DNA from: Mytilisepta virgata
Taxonomy: Eukaryota; Mollusca; Bivalvia; Mytilida; Mytilidae
Length of the DNA stretch: 64,000 nt
NCBI GenBank assembly: GCA_028015205.1
Contig: CM051511.1
Span: 1,426,001 to 1,490,000, forward strand
Direction: 5' to 3'
The stretch's first letter is position 1; every line of letters starts with the position of its first letter. The notes beneath the pieces were generated by a model. It ran no database searches. It had not been told where the DNA came from and saw only the letters and a list, made by a program, of their open reading frames with translations. This document shows positions 25,922 through 55,020 of the stretch, one piece after another. The position numbers and the translations under genes are program-made.

Positions 25922-26819
25922 AGCAACACAAGTCGAACATGGCGAGTATGTCATTTTCATTCACATGAAACTTGTAACTTGCAAGACGTATTAAGAATTG
26001 GATTAAAAAATGATAAGAATGGTGCTCATAATTTTTTACAGGCAAAACAGATACAAGCTTCGACTCGAAGAACAAATATTGTTTTAGATTATGACGTCAA
26101 ATACTACTGGAATTTGTATGAATTTTAGCAAGAGCGGGCGATATTGTCAACTCGGGTATACTCAAATTTGACTCACTTTCCTCGGTCCGAGTATTTTTGC
26201 ATTTACAAAAAGATATAAACTTCAACATAATTCCTCGAATTGCCAACTTTGTCAATCCAGTTGGAACCTAACATAACCTAAAATACTAGCAACTAATGTA
26301 GTAGAATATTAAACATGCATGATTCGACCCAATTCTTAGTGTCTTCACCAAAGTCAGACTACCCATCTCTCTGTTGTTATCAATACGTCTGTGTTTTGTG
26401 CTCTTTGGAGTGGTGCCTAATAACCATTTCTGTTACTATGTTGTAATGTTATGTACAGGACTTCTACGTAGAGATAACAGAAACAGTTCTTCACGAGATC
26501 TATTTAGGCAGGCTATTTATCTTAAGATAAGAGGAGTAGCTTTTGTCAAGAACTCTTATAAAGCTGTCAGAAAGTGTTAACATGTGGAAGTAAAGACTCA
26601 TGAAGTATTATGACTTTTTTTTTTATAGATATCTGAATAAAACAAACATCTCTAATGGGTCATTAAGAGGTCGCCTTGTAGTGTCAACAATTTCAACAAT
26701 TTCAGAGAGTAATGCACTGTTAACTATTCTGTCATTTTCTGTAGCAATTAAAACAGTCTTTCCTCATCTAAGTTTCTGAAATATACACCGGTTAAAATAA
26801 TTTTTCAAAATTTTGCAGA

Positions 26820-27560
26820 TAGCGGAGCGTTGTATACAATATGGGGGAGAAAACAGTGTCCAACAAATGGTACTGAAATGCTGTATTCAGGTACATGTAT
26901 ACAATACTAGTATAGGAGAGAAAACAGTATTCCAAAATGACTTTTTTAATTCATGTACACGGTGGGAGAAACCGTTGTCTAACAAATGTAACTAAAACAC
27001 TTTACCCAAATACACGAAGAAGAAAACAATGCTCAAGAACTGAAATGCTTATTCTACAGTGTCCAAAAACATTGCACAAAATGCTTTTACTCGGATATAT
27101 AAATATGGGAAAGAAAACGGCTAGGGTTCACAAATTTCAACTGAAAATAATTATTCATTATCAGTATGCATGTACAGTCGTTTGCCATGAATGAGTTCGC
27201 AAAATGGCGACGTCATTGCCGCCCATGAATCCAGACTAGCAGTAAATTCGCCTATGTCACTTTCTTTCTATTGTTACAATGAATTGGAAACAAAAAGACG
27301 TACGGAAAATGGAAAGAAATGTACACCCATGGGTGTCATAGATGGAATAAAACAAGCTACACAGAAGAAACAGAAAAAAATGTTAGTGTATATTAACTGA
27401 TAAAAAAAAATGGAATCGACTTTGGCTGTTTTGGTATTCAATCCTGGGAAATAAACAACGTCAACAAAATGAAACTTAAATGATTTACAAGGGTAAATAA
27501 GATGAGGAATAATGCTCTACAAAAGCGTACAATATTAGAAGAAAATAGCGTCCATAAAAG
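26820..27560 (+). repeat. Degenerate tandem repeat around 'GGGAGAAAACAGTGTCCAAC'
   Basis: At least four diverged units of variable length (about 45-75 bp) carry GGAGAAAACAGT, CCAACAAATG and CTGAAATGC. They start near 26843, 26915, 26962 and 27017. Weaker echoes occur at 27050-27115 and 27445-27560. The short frames across it are not genes. Confidence 0.5.
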
Positions 27561-28743
27561 GGATTTAATTTCTTTAATTTACTCGGCTGTACATTACAAT
27601 TACAATTAATAAATCTTTGTCTTCAAAATTGGGCTGAAATGCTTTAGTTTGGGCATATAATTTGTAATATCTTGCGACATTGTACTAAAAGCCATATAAA
27701 ATATTTATTGTGAAATGAAAAGGTAAAAACTGTTACAAAAGGTTATTTAAAAAAAATTACACTCAATACATGTGAAAAGCATAGAATTGTGACAAATATT
27801 GCCATAATTTATGTATCACGATAATCGTAGATCTTGTAATTTTGCAAACAACATTGCATTTTAAATAATTAAAAACAGTCACAGTTCAAGATTAATACCA
27901 CCGTGACTACAGGTCACCAATGTGATCATACATGTATTTCCGGAAGTTATTCCTTCTACTCTAGCATGTTTCTTGAAAACATGAATTCAATAAAGTGTAT
28001 ATTTCATTAACTATTCCAACATTTTAAGAGAGACAATTATGCTGGTGCTTTTAATGTTATTGGTTTGAAATATCTAATGTTCTGATCATTATAAATTACG
28101 AAACGAATATGGGTTAATGTGCATGAGAAACTGCATAATACAAAGCCAAGTGATCATCGACAATATTGCTGTTCTTCATCTTTAAAGTTGCTGGATTATT
28201 CATAATTATACATAATCTTTCTATTTTGTTCAATTCCATTTTCTGTTAGTCGTCTGACCACAATTTTTAAATTTTATTTCGTATTGAATTGAACGCTTTG
28301 ACCCAGTGACAAGGTTTTCATTATAACTAGCTTGAGACAGTAATATTGACTTTAAATATTAAAACCAAATGTATTACCGAATGGTATAATTAAATCTGCA
28401 TATCGTATGTATCAAAATTAGTACCACAGGCTATTAAGCCGACCAGTCACTGCTGATAGGCTCAAAGTCCCATAAGGTATTACCAGCTCAGTTTCTACTG
28501 TTTTGATACTAGCGTTAAAATGTTTAGAAAAAATAGTTATAAAATATAATATTTTGTGAAAACTAAGTCTATCTCCATTGTGTACAGTTCTGTCCGTAGA
28601 TGGCTTTATTTCTTCCTTTGGTCAGGTTCTGGAATTGAATGAGTTCTTCAACAGTTTGGGTTTTCGTTTCGGCTTTCAACCTTTTCGTTCTTTAAAATCA
28701 CCACTTTTGAGTCCATTAGCAACGAAATACTTCAAAATTAATC

Positions 28744-29313
28744 ATGGGTGATGAAAATTATTACCATGTTGCAGGTAAGTAAAATTTCATTTTTATAGCA
28801 AGATAAAATCCTGCAAATTGTTTATTTTATCTTTAAGGAACAGTAGGTGGTGGTCACTTCACCCTGGTGGGTGCTCCTGTAGATCATTTATGTCTTCCAC
28901 ACGATCCAGACTTCCCTTACGGTGATTCGACTAGATCTGACAACGACTATATTTCAACTTTATATGGGTCTGAATATCAAGACAATTATTTTGGAAAGAA
29001 CTTGTTAGACAATGACGTTCCGTGTGCTGTTTGTCGTGCGACACATCGGTCATCGGTTTTGATGATTCCTGGCAAAACGACATGCTATAACAATTGGAAA
29101 AGAGAATACTACGGCAGAATGGCAGCAGGAGCCAACTTTCATAAAGCTGCGTCTCAATATATCTGTGTAGACGATAAAGCAGAGTCTTTGGAGGCCGGAA
29201 GCACTGATTATAATGGTAAACTTCTATATTCAGTAAGGGCATCGTGTGGGTCATTGCGGTGTCCGCCATTTCATAACAACGCCCACATAAGTTGTGTTGT
29301 TTGTTCTAACTAG
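28744..29313 (+). CDS. Short-chain collagen C4-like secreted-type protein (C-terminal domain), two exons
   Basis: Seen: exon 28744-28774 (donor GTAAGT) joins exon 28838-29313 (acceptor TTTAAG) in phase 1, giving 168 residues from ATG 28744. Residues about 11-30 read GTVGGGHFTLVGAPVDHLCL. These lead into the family's pattern: LCLPHDP, YGSEY, NDVPCAVC, LMIPGKTTC, ICVD, SCGSLRCPP and SCVVC near the stop. AATAAA lies at 29342-29347. Known: this cysteine-rich domain ends sponge short-chain collagen C4 and many bivalve 'short-chain collagen C4-like' proteins, which normally have a signal peptide. This model has none, so 28744 may be an internal codon (acceptor CCATTAG before 28720) and the signal exon may be 25432-25579. 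The C-terminal part is firm; the 5' end is not. Confidence 0.7.
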
Positions 29314-30223
29314 GCAATGTGTTTTAAACCTCTTCTTTGTAAATAAATAAATATTTCTCCGGGTGTTTTGTTTAAAGCATAATATACATGTATATGAAAA
29401 CCAATGGACATACAGTTTCCGTGACTGAGGCATTGTCTTATAGATTCCAAATGGGAATAGATCGTTAACATGTTGGTCGTTATTTAACATAGACTTTTCG
29501 AGTATTTCCCTCGTACACATCCCTGTCTTTTGATATTTTTTTTTTTGTCTTTGTTTTTTAGTGTTTTGAGTATTTTTAACTATCGGTAAACAGGAAGTGG
29601 CTAAACGACAGATCCAAAAAATTGCTTACATGCTACAACTCAACATTATGAAGCTGCAGGCAAAATATAAAATCATTCCCCTCTGTAGAAGCTAAGAAAA
29701 CTTTGACGCAAGTTTCCTACCCAAGGTCTTTCGGACGGACGGTACGACAGACGGACGGAGTCAAGCGGTTACTAGTCCTGCTTTCGCCGTTGCACGGAGG
29801 TAAAAAGCAGATGTGAACCAAAGGATAAGAAGTCATGTGAACTAACAAAGTCAATACAGCACCAGACGCTAACCATGTCAAACACAAGTCCAACGTTATT
29901 TGCCTTATTTTTACATGGTACAGATTACAAACAAGCATTTGCTAGCTTCATATGATGGGAGGGGTTATTATTACTTATTTAAAGCCCCTTGCGGTCAGAA
30001 ATAACACTACCATTAAGAGGTTAATGGAGAATATTTTGTACATACAGGAAGTTTAATTGATTGAAATAAGCAGTATTTGTGAAAGGCTAGTAAAAAATTT
30101 AACCTACAAAACATCTCCGATCACACCTAAATATTTATTGGTAACGAATTATATTTTTCTTTCATATTTCATTTCCTTTCTTTTCCTATTATATGCATGT
30201 TTAGTGCTCGTCTGTGCCACCGT
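29314..30223. other. Intergenic stretch with a repeat end
   Basis: Space between two convergent genes. It holds GGACGGACGG...GACAGACGGACGG at 29733-29757, a word typical of the ends of tandem-repeat elements, and the minus-strand AATAAA for the dehydrogenase gene at 30139-30134. No gene is seen. Confidence 0.55.
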
Positions 30224-46593
<16,370 letters not shown>

Positions 46594-47070
46594 CGTGTGT
46601 CTGTGGTGTGGAATATAATACCTCCTAACAGCTTAAAGACAGCTGTCGTAGTAGCCACGGAGCCGAACATATTAATATGGTCAAGGGCATATTTATACAT
46701 GTGATGTGTGTTGAAATGTTATATTAACACAAAAAAAAACTACTTGTTTATTACGTTTTGTCATGTATATTCAGTGCTTCTTTTCTCAGTTATTGAACAT
46801 TTGATAAACACGCCTGTTCCTCCCATGTATCGCATACTCTCGTATCACACCCTCACCAAGTATTACACCCTTGTATCACATGGCTACCCCTCAACGTGAC
46901 TTCTATGTTGCATGGGTTGTCTTCAGCAGAGAATACAAAGTACAGGATTAAAAACACACGGGGGGCAAAGTAGCTCAATTTGTTGATGGAGCAAAACACT
47001 AACAATTTCATACACGTCATATAGGAACCATATTTCAAGAACATCTAAGGAATGTTTCCAATTTTTGAAC
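46594..47070. other. 5' flank of the dehydrogenase gene
   Basis: Upstream of ATG 46593. It should hold the promoter and 5' UTR, but no clear TATA box or initiator could be assigned. It contains a patch (46828-46895) distantly like the reverse of the GTGATAAAGGG tandem at 43.9 kb. Confidence 0.35.
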
Positions 47071-47071
47071 A

Positions 47072-47875
47072 GGTTATACGATATAACCTGGTTTGGGTCA
47101 GTTTGCGCATAATAAACCGCGATGCGTTTTATAAATGGTGTAAACTGACCAAACCAGGTTATTGAGGTATAAGTAAAACCAAAAAATACCGAAGGGATAT
47201 TCGAAGGAGGGGAAAATCGAAAACAACTGACCAACTCCGGAGAACCAAGACGACAAGACCAAAACAATACAAACACTACACTTAAAAATGAAAACATATG
47301 AACAACATTGACCCCACCAAAACACGGGGGGTAGACCCAGGTGCTCCGAAAAGGGTAAGCAGTCCCTCCTTCCTGCAGGACACCCGTCACGCTGTCTATG
47401 TCAAATCCGGTATGAGCAAGGGACAACATCAACGGAACAGGAGCATTTTTATGTGGGAAACGTTTTTTCATAACTGTCATAATGACGTCCATAAAACTTT
47501 AATAAGGATGACTGCAACCTACGAGCAACATACCCCTGTCTGAGTAACTTTTCTGTCAGGAGCCGGGCTCTGTCCAGGAAGTCAATGTATATGTCATAAG
47601 CTCTGAAATAAAGTATGAGTTATACACTCCATATGCCGACACTTCTGGAATGTTCCCTCTCAAAAATGGGAAGTTGACGATTGGAAAGTCAAATCAATCC
47701 CGTTTTATAGCCTGTTAAAAATTTGGAAACATTCTTTATAATTTAATTTCCAAACAGAAGCACAGTGATTCCTCGATTCAAACATCGATAATGACATGGG
47801 ACTATTTGAATTTTCAAGTGGCGGATTAATCCTTTGGTGATGTCACAAGACCAAACCAGGTTATACAATATAACC
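47072..47875. mobile_element. Inverted-repeat element with 'GGTTATA...AACCTGGTTTGG' ends
   Basis: The left end GGTTATACGATATAACCTGG is matched inverted at 47849-47875. A third copy of the end word at 47141-47162 forms an 80-bp palindrome with the left end, so this may be a short MITE inside or beside a longer element. The interior (47290-47480) is a gene-like patch related to 54195-54350. The 189-residue minus-strand frame here follows repeat sequence. Confidence 0.6.
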
Positions 47876-47949
47876 AATGTTGCTCTATGCTGTTCAGCCA
47901 AACAAAATGCAGTATTCAAATCAAATTAAATTATTGTGAAATGTACATT

Positions 47950-48210
47950 ATAAAGTGCATATCGCATGTTTTATCAACCCTTGACCAATATCATGCCTCG
48001 TGTCAGAGTCCTTCAATCTGATATTGGGCCCTCGGTGGCCGAGTGGTCTAGGTAGTTCGTAAGGACTACTAATGATCACTAGCCTGTCAACGCTGGGGTT
48101 GTGAGTTCGAATCTCACCTGTGGCGGGGTGTGTTCGACTGAAAACGGCATTAAACCCCAACAAAACAAACAAACAAATCAATCTGATATTCGTAGTTCAG
48201 ATTGACAGAT
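47950..48210 (+). mobile_element. Diverged half-copy of the 43.6-kb palindromic element, interrupted by a SINE
   Basis: TATCGCATGTTTTATCAACC then TTGACCAATATCATGCCTCG corresponds to the left arm at 43553-43587. It is interrupted at 48026 by a SINE and resumes at 48178. Confidence 0.55.
48026..48177 (+). mobile_element. Internally deleted tRNA-derived SINE (13-bp target-site duplication)
   Basis: Same family as 45477-45752: CCTCGGTGGCCGAGTGGTCT and GAGTTCGAATCTCACC, then straight from TGTGTTCGACT to GAAAACGGCATTAAACCCC, lacking the central domain. The direct repeat TCAATCTGATATT lies at 48013-48025 and 48178-48190. Confidence 0.9.
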
Positions 48211-48364
48211 TTTGCAATGTGCAATTATTCTTTAGGGATACATAGTTAGTTCTCTATGTTTGGTCCAGAAAAAACATATTTATTTAAAAAAGGACACGTG
48301 GAAAGAAAGGCATCACGTTCAAGTGTCAAACTTCACACGAAATGAAGAATGCAATACGTACATA

Positions 48365-48504
48365 TTATCAGGTTTTCTGCAAACGTATATCGTAAAATAT
48401 CAGCCGCGAGACACAATGTGAAGCTTTTTCGGCGAGTGAGCGTAGCTTCATATTGTGTCGAGCGGCTTATATTTTACAATATTTGTTTGAAGAAAACCTG
48501 ATAA
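48365..48504. mobile_element. 140-bp palindromic MITE
   Basis: The left arm TTATCAGGTTTTCTGCAAAC is matched inverted at the right end. The inner arms (GTAAAATAT, AGCCGC, GACACAAT, GAAGCT) also pair. Only the centre (CGGCGAGTGAGCG) is unpaired. Confidence 0.9.
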
Positions 48505-50130
48505 AAAATTTATCGTATTGTTAACAATCAATCTTAATGGAATTTCTTACTTTTCAATGGCCATCTGCCTATAACCGGATGTTTTCCTGATATATTCGGG
48601 TCAACGTTGGGTCAAACATTATGACGTCGCTGATATATTCGGGTCAGCTCATATTAGGGTCGGGTCAACTCTTTACGACGTCACAGTTCCGAAATACGGG
48701 AAATTGTGAAGGCCTCAGCAGGTCGATATAGGCATGGGGAAATACGATAATGTGGATTATGTGTACATGTGCATTCAAAATACACAGTAATTACAATTTG
48801 GTGTAAATCATTTCGTTGGAGGTCTTCTGTTCATTATCCATGCACGATTATTTTTTTAATCGAGGAAATATCCTACAAATGCAGGGCTGTTAAATTAGTT
48901 AAACACTACTTCAGTGTCTAGTTTCATTACTGACCATTAGAAATCGAGAGTAGGTGTCCGAGAACTACAGAAAACCTACTTTTGTCCGTGCTGTCTAAAT
49001 TATGTTCCGTATTTCCAACCGATTTATAATTTGGTAACCTTACTGTATTGGTTTTCATAGTATGTTTTATACACAAAAGAGACAAAATGATCCAAAATAG
49101 ATAAGGTATAAAATATTAAAACCAGTTTAACCCCACCAATGCGAAGTTGTTTGTGCCAATTTAGACTACCCTAACCATCTGTTGTTTCGATGTTTGTGTT
49201 TTGTGACCTAGTTTTTATATTATTTTTTAGCACTCTTTGAAACCCACATGTGACAATAGTTTCAGCAAAGGAACTGTAATTTTATTGCCGTTCTTCTTTA
49301 ACACACAAAAAATTAAAACGCCTCAGTGCAAGATGAAAACGGTCCTTTAAGAATATCAAGAGTGATTATCTCATGCCATACATCTAAGTACTATATGTTG
49401 TCATACTCCTTTGTCAACTGGTAAGAAGAAACAATTTGTAACATTGCTACTTAAAAAAACTTTTTCTAGGTTAAATGACTTTACACTATAATCATGGTAA
49501 TGGTCTTGTAAAAGTGCACAAAGGTCTATGAATATTCATAAAACGTTTACATGTAAAATACGTCTTTATTTTCATTACTACCGTTATACATAACAATTTC
49601 TTGTATTCTAAAATCTTACATCAAGGCAAGATTGACACTGACCAAAGAAAGGCATTTGTCACGTATCCTAATGTTAACGTAGCTCGTGGATTGTGTCAAG
49701 GTCAGGGGATGGCTACACTTGTTAAAAGTCGTGTTACTGCAATCTGGCTCTATAGAACATTGTCATAATATCTGCACAGTTCTCTAGAAAAAATTAATAA
49801 AATTGTGTGCTTAAAATATAAAAGAAAATGATTAAAAAAAAATTGGTTTGTTTTCAATATTATGTAATTTTTTTCCGATTTTCAGTTGCAAATAAATCCG
49901 TACTTAAAATTGTTATAAATTTTCGCAATTCGTTTGCTAGAGCGCATTTCTTGACAAGAGTGTGTTTTTTGGTAATTGCAAAGAAAGCAGTTTCCAAGTT
50001 TCATATAACATTTCAAAGAAAATGAATGATTCAATAAAACGAGTGCATAAATACCAATCTTTTACATTTTATTTCATCTGTATTATAGACAATATTGGAG
50101 GCTGTACGACGGAGTTTTTTCAGGGTAATT
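48505..50130. other. Intergenic stretch, fragments of dispersed repeats
   Basis: No gene is seen. A patch at 49120-49345 (ACTACCCTAACCATCTGTTG; ACATGTGACAATAGTTTCAG) resembles patches at 59390-59460 and 53478-53600. Confidence 0.5.
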
Positions 50131-50145
50131 TGCCTTATCGACACT

Positions 50146-50443
50146 GACCGCCTCGGTGGTGTCATGGTAGCGTGCTCGCCTCTAGTGCGGAAGGTCGCAG
50201 GTTAGGATGCCCGATCGGGTTAAAACCAAAGACATTAAAATTGGTATTTGCTACTTCTCCGCCAAGCACGCCACATCTAGGAGTAAATATATATATATAA
50301 GACCAAAGGACTGGTCGGCTCAAAGTCAGTATAATGTGTACGGGTAGGGTGATATGTCTTCCTGCAGACTGTTACCTCATCGTGTCAGTCTAGTACAAAG
50401 CAGGGTTCCTTTCCATATCATAGATAATTCATCCATCATCCAT
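50146..50443 (+). mobile_element. tRNA-derived SINE, second family (12-bp target-site duplication)
   Basis: The head GCCTCGGTGGTGTCATGGTA and GTCGCAGGTTAGGATGCCC look like a tRNA with A-box (GGTGTCATGG) and a weakened B-box. The body is about 200 bp, and the tail is (ATCC)n-like. The direct repeat CTTATCGACACT lies at 50134-50145 and 50444-50455. It differs from the SINEs at 45.5 and 48.0 kb after the first ten bases. Confidence 0.9.
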
Positions 50444-50609
50444 CTTATCGACACTTACCCGGTACCGGTAACTCATTTACTTTCTAAGGACAAACAAATA
50501 ATAAAAGAATGATTTTGTTCCGACAGACTCTTCGAATTGTACAGGGTAGAATAACGTCATAGCGTAATACTCTTATTCCATTATATAAATTCTTTATAAG
50601 AGCTTAGAA

Positions 50610-50887
50610 ACTCTTACAAAATAAAAATCCAAAGATACAAATATTAGATATAGTAAATTTATATTATGTTGTATACGATGCATTTCAAGGAGTTACCTCT
50701 CATCAGCAGCATTAAAACCGAAACATTTGGAAGACCAAAAACCAAACTTATTTTAAACAAGAAGTACTCAACCAAAAATACCGAAATAGGAAGCCAAATT
50801 TCAGCCATGTGCAACACAAGGAATGAAAGAGTTTATCATACTAACAAGCAGAAAAAAAAATCCTCTTTGATACTAAAACTTACATAA
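50610..50887 (+). repeat. Dispersed repeat with conserved ORF, copy 3 (reverse of copies 1 and 2)
   Basis: The frame from ATG 50666 shares the core KELPLISSIKTE, FGRPKTKLILNKKYSTKN and EIGSQIS. It then diverges after a small deletion that removes the AKEIYH segment and shifts the end, so it runs to 50887. The flanking match to copies 1 and 2 spans about 220 bp. Confidence 0.7.
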
Positions 50888-51049
50888 TTAGTGATTTTTT
50901 GCTCTACGACTACTTTATGAAGACCTTGTAGAAGTTTAAAAACAATAAATTAAATTACACATCATCACAAATATGTATCAGAAAACTTCAGTACATCATT
51001 GCCGGAACAGTGACATGATTACAGTGGCTGAAAATTAAAGTTGGTAGGT

Positions 51050-51332
51050 ATGGAGCAACAATTTGACTTTTATTTGGGGGGAGGGGTGAAATTTGAAATA
51101 AAAGGCAGGACCAGGATTCTGGCAAAACAAATGGCCATGATTACTTTAGGTGAGAAAAAAATGCAGACCCTCTGTCAATCAGGAAATTTTTAAGTTTAAA
51201 TAAAAATACAAATTTAGGTCGAAATAGCGGCGGGGCAAAAATCCAGGATTAAAATTTTTACGAAGAAAAAAAAGGCAGGATCAAACATTTCATCCTAGCC
51301 CCCATAAAAATCAAATGGTTTCTCCCTTAACT
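51050..51332. mobile_element. Short relative of the inner module of the 22.6-kb element
   Basis: Ends GGAGCAACAATTTGACTTTT and AAAATCAAATGGTTTCTCCC are inverted. The interior shares GATTACTTTAGGTG, AAAAATGCAG and CCAGGA with 22735-22870 but lacks the AGAACAGGGT minisatellite. Confidence 0.75.
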
Positions 51333-51339
51333 CCTTCAG

Positions 51340-53560
51340 ACAAAGCTGACCTTCCCTTGATTTTGATTATGGCCCGTTTGGTCTTATTGTAAATGATCAA
51401 AATTTTCTTGAACAAAAGAAAAACGAAAAGTCAATTTCTTCATATATTAACTTCCTTATGTTTCCAAGTCTAACGTGTACTTTCTAAAGTAACTGACCAC
51501 ATGTTTTCTTTTTATAGAAATCAGAATAGTATCTATAATAATAGTCATGCCTACACATATATTTCCTTATAATGTAGATAGATTTATTAATGTTATCGAT
51601 TCAAAAAGGATAAAAACAATGAGGTCCTCAACTCCAAACAGCGATGTCATATATTTTACCATATAAAAAGATAATAATACTAACATCATGTCCTTATCGT
51701 AAGGGTACATTGACTTGTAACACGTAAGTTCATATTCATATATATAAATATATTAACGATAGTGCAGAGAATACACAAAAAATTAAGTTATTTTGAAAAT
51801 TATGATTTTAATTATTGAAATTATTTTATAACCTAAATAACCGATGTTTAGTTAATATTTTGGAGATGTTATATTGGGATAATGATGATGAGGCGACAGA
51901 GTTTATATTTCTGGATAGTGAATAAAAACTATTAATTCAAATTATTATTAAACTACACGAATGGCCTAAGAAATCGAACCTCAACACACAAAAGGTGAAA
52001 ATTTTAAACATTATTTTAAGTAAGAAGTCTGAATTGTTACATGTAAGCCAATTTTGATCTTTCCATAAGGTGTAAGCTTTTTTGTTCATTACTAGAGACC
52101 TTACAGCAAGACAAATCTAAAAAACAAAACAAAACACGCTGTTCTGTGACTAGTTTTCTGTTATTGTGTCCCAGCTATTACATTATATTAGTTTCTTATG
52201 TACATCCGTCTAAACCTAAAAATAAAATCTACACAATAGCTCAAGGGGAAAATTAAAAAGACTAAAATCTGGCAAATGGCCAAATTCCGGGCACAGAAAA
52301 TAGCAATACGATACTGCAAAAAAAGCAAACTAAAGACAAAAACGAAAACACAAAGTTACAGTGCATACATTAAGCTAAATATTAAGCTGAGTACAATTTA
52401 TAATGGAATGTCATTCAAGATTTTTTTTTTCGTCTGGAATATTTTAACTGAAAAAAAATGTAACTGAACTCATTTTAGAGGTAATACCTTTGTGAAACAA
52501 TGAAGATGTAGTTAACATGATTAAGTGGCAATAAAGTTTTGAAAAAATACATTGTACTTATATTTTCAATCAATATAAATTATGACTCAGTGCCTGTGCA
52601 TGTATTACCATTACCATGACAATTTAGACGGCGCAAAAAATTATTGTACGGTCGGTCGGCTGTTTATAAAAGGATTTTCTTGATTTAATTAAAAAAGTAT
52701 AATTACAAAATTTTAAGTTATGGCATAATTAACTAAAGATACAATAAAATAAAGTATAAATTTAACAGCAGGAAAGATGTCTAATTTGGCATAGTATTGG
52801 ATTCTCTATTCCAGTAATAAATATTACATGAAACAGATCAAAAATATATTATATATTAAATATTTAATGTTATTCCGCAAGGTTTATTTTTATTTATATA
52901 TTTTAATTTCAGTTGCTCATCTTTATATGTTTTAATCTCCATTCTGGCTCCAATAAAAATATATCTTTTATATTTCCGTAGAATGAGTCTGGGCGTTTTC
53001 TTTCAATTTCAATTAAGATCTGAAAGGGTTAAGATGACATTACAAATTCACTTGTATTATTTTATTGCATGTAGAATATTAATTTAACAAAATGTGTCTG
53101 TGATAAAATATAAAGTAAACATTGAACTGGTATAATCGTTGATAAACCTATATATGAATATATGCCAAAGAAAGGTCCGCTAAGACTTTAGTCTGATTTC
53201 GTTTTTACTATGTCTCTATTGAAGATTGTTCCTGTATGTCATGCTACATTTATGGAGGTTCTCCTATGATTGGAGATTTATAATTATATTAATACAGCAT
53301 TTATTGTGTATCTAAAGTTAATACTGTTTATGTTTGTAATTGTTTATTGTCTGTATTGTGGTGACAATCCAGTTGTATGGATTTTATATCATATAAAATT
53401 CTGACTCTAATTCTACTATTTTTATGCTTGAATTATAATTTTTTCTTCACTTCATGGATATGAAAACAGGGATATCACTACATATATGTGACAAGAGTTT
53501 AGGCAAAGGAACAGCGCTTCTATTATTGTTCTTCAGCTTCCAGTCACGGTGAGGCCTTCA
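51340..53560. other. Intergenic stretch, nothing recognised
   Basis: A+T-rich sequence without supported exon or bounded repeat; a low-level repeat patch lies at 53478-53600. Confidence 0.5.
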
Positions 53561-53569
53561 ACACAGTGA

Positions 53570-54420
53570 AATGTCTCAGAATAAATACAATAATGCTAAA
53601 ATGACCAAAAGCATAAAGCCAAAACAATCTAAGGACAGAGCTATGTTTTATGTAAGATTCTGTTGCAAAAGTTAAATTCGTGTAAATTAGGAGAAATTTT
53701 GTATATTAAATTACTATAAAAGTCAGCCAATCGTAGAGCATGTGACATTACCGTTAGTAACTGCAAGTTCTAGATGACCCCGTTTGAGCGGAATTCGCCG
53801 TTATTAACCAAAGCACAAACCTAAAACTAACATTAAATGAATCGTATACCATTATAATAGCTTCGTAAAGCATTTAGACGTGTTTTAATGGAACCCAAAC
53901 TCCCTCATATATATCCCAATCCTCTCTTGTTAATGGTATCGTAAAAACAAATAAATTAGGCTAAATCTTGTTGTAGCTGTTTTAAAACGCTATGAAGGAA
54001 CAGAGTCTACTTCCGTGTTTACAAATGTTTTATACTAAATTCTTTGATATCAGTTTTGATGCAAAAGATGTGCAAAAGGGGACAAACATACCTAAGGAGC
54101 AATCGAAAAAAACGCACTTCATTAGAGAGACAAAATCCGGGAAGACAAACTTAAAAAATACAAGCACAACAAACAAACACCGAAAGCTAAAAAAAAATGA
54201 ACAACACAAACTCCTATAAAACCAGGAGTGAACTCCTGTTCTCCGGAGGGGTAAACAGTTCATGCTCCGTATACGGCACCCATCGTGAAGTTCAACTAAG
54301 TCAATCCGGTGGTAGTCACAAATCGGTGGAGGTACATGGAGGTAAAGTTTGTCGATGTATACAATGTACTTTAATTTCATAATATCAATTTTATTAACCA
54401 TAAACACTAATACTTCTTAT
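53570..54420. repeat. Cluster of dispersed repeat fragments
   Basis: Fragments of the 'CACAACTGATGAG' family (53570-53650, 54035-54080; reverse). A gene-like patch (54195-54350) is related to 47290-47480, with AACAACACAAACTCCTATAA and GGAGGGGTAAACAGTTCATG. Opposed short frames here are not genes. Confidence 0.5.
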
Positions 54421-54829
54421 TTCATTATTTTTTTATTGGCAACCCATGTTTAATAATAACATGATAATAGTAATAACATTCGTTAATTAATCCTTTAATT
54501 AGACAACGGCAATGCTTATATTAGAACATAAACCAGTAATCAGGTTTGTCTCAACATACATCTAAATCTAGAGAAAATAGTTTAAGGTAAGAAATATAGA
54601 TTTCTTATTTTATTTATGTTTATTTATTTTATTTAATCATTGTTCTTTCAAATTTTGTAATTTTCTCAATTCTGTTTGAGTCACTAGTCAACTCAATTTG
54701 CCACCATTAAATCCACAATTGGTGTCGGCAAATACTAAAATAAATTACAGTGTACCTCCTAAATGTAAAGTAAAGTACTAATTCAGTGTTAGCAGAAAAC
54801 TAAGAAGTGTATAATTAGTGCATATCTCT

Positions 54830-55020
54830 CTCCTTAGATGGTTTTTGGCTTTACCCTTTTGGTAATTTTGGCATTGTTGAATTTGTTCTTTAAGTGCTTG
54901 GATTGTTGTTTTGGTTTTCAACGTTTTAGCCCTTGAGCACAACTGATGAGTGAGTGATACATCGACTAATTATACACATTGTAAAATTAGTATCACAGAA
55001 TTTATTATTATCACTGAGTC
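54830..55020 (+). repeat. Dispersed repeat family 'CACAACTGATGAG', best copy
   Basis: TTTGGCTTTACCCTTTTGGT, TTTTGGCATTGTTGAATTTG, CTTGGATTGTTGTTTTGGTT, GAGCACAACTGATGAGTGAG, and an end near ATTAGTATCACAGAATTTAT, in the same order as 785-965. A shorter relative follows at 55090-55220. Confidence 0.75.

Noticed and set aside
28931..29269. 112-residue minus-strand frame opposite the C4-like exon
   Set aside because: Shadow of the plus-strand coding exon, which has family motifs, splice sites and a poly-A signal.
46923..47492. 189-residue minus-strand frame
   Set aside because: It spans the ends and interior of an inverted-repeat element and a dispersed gene-like patch. Its composition is not protein-like and no domain is recognised.
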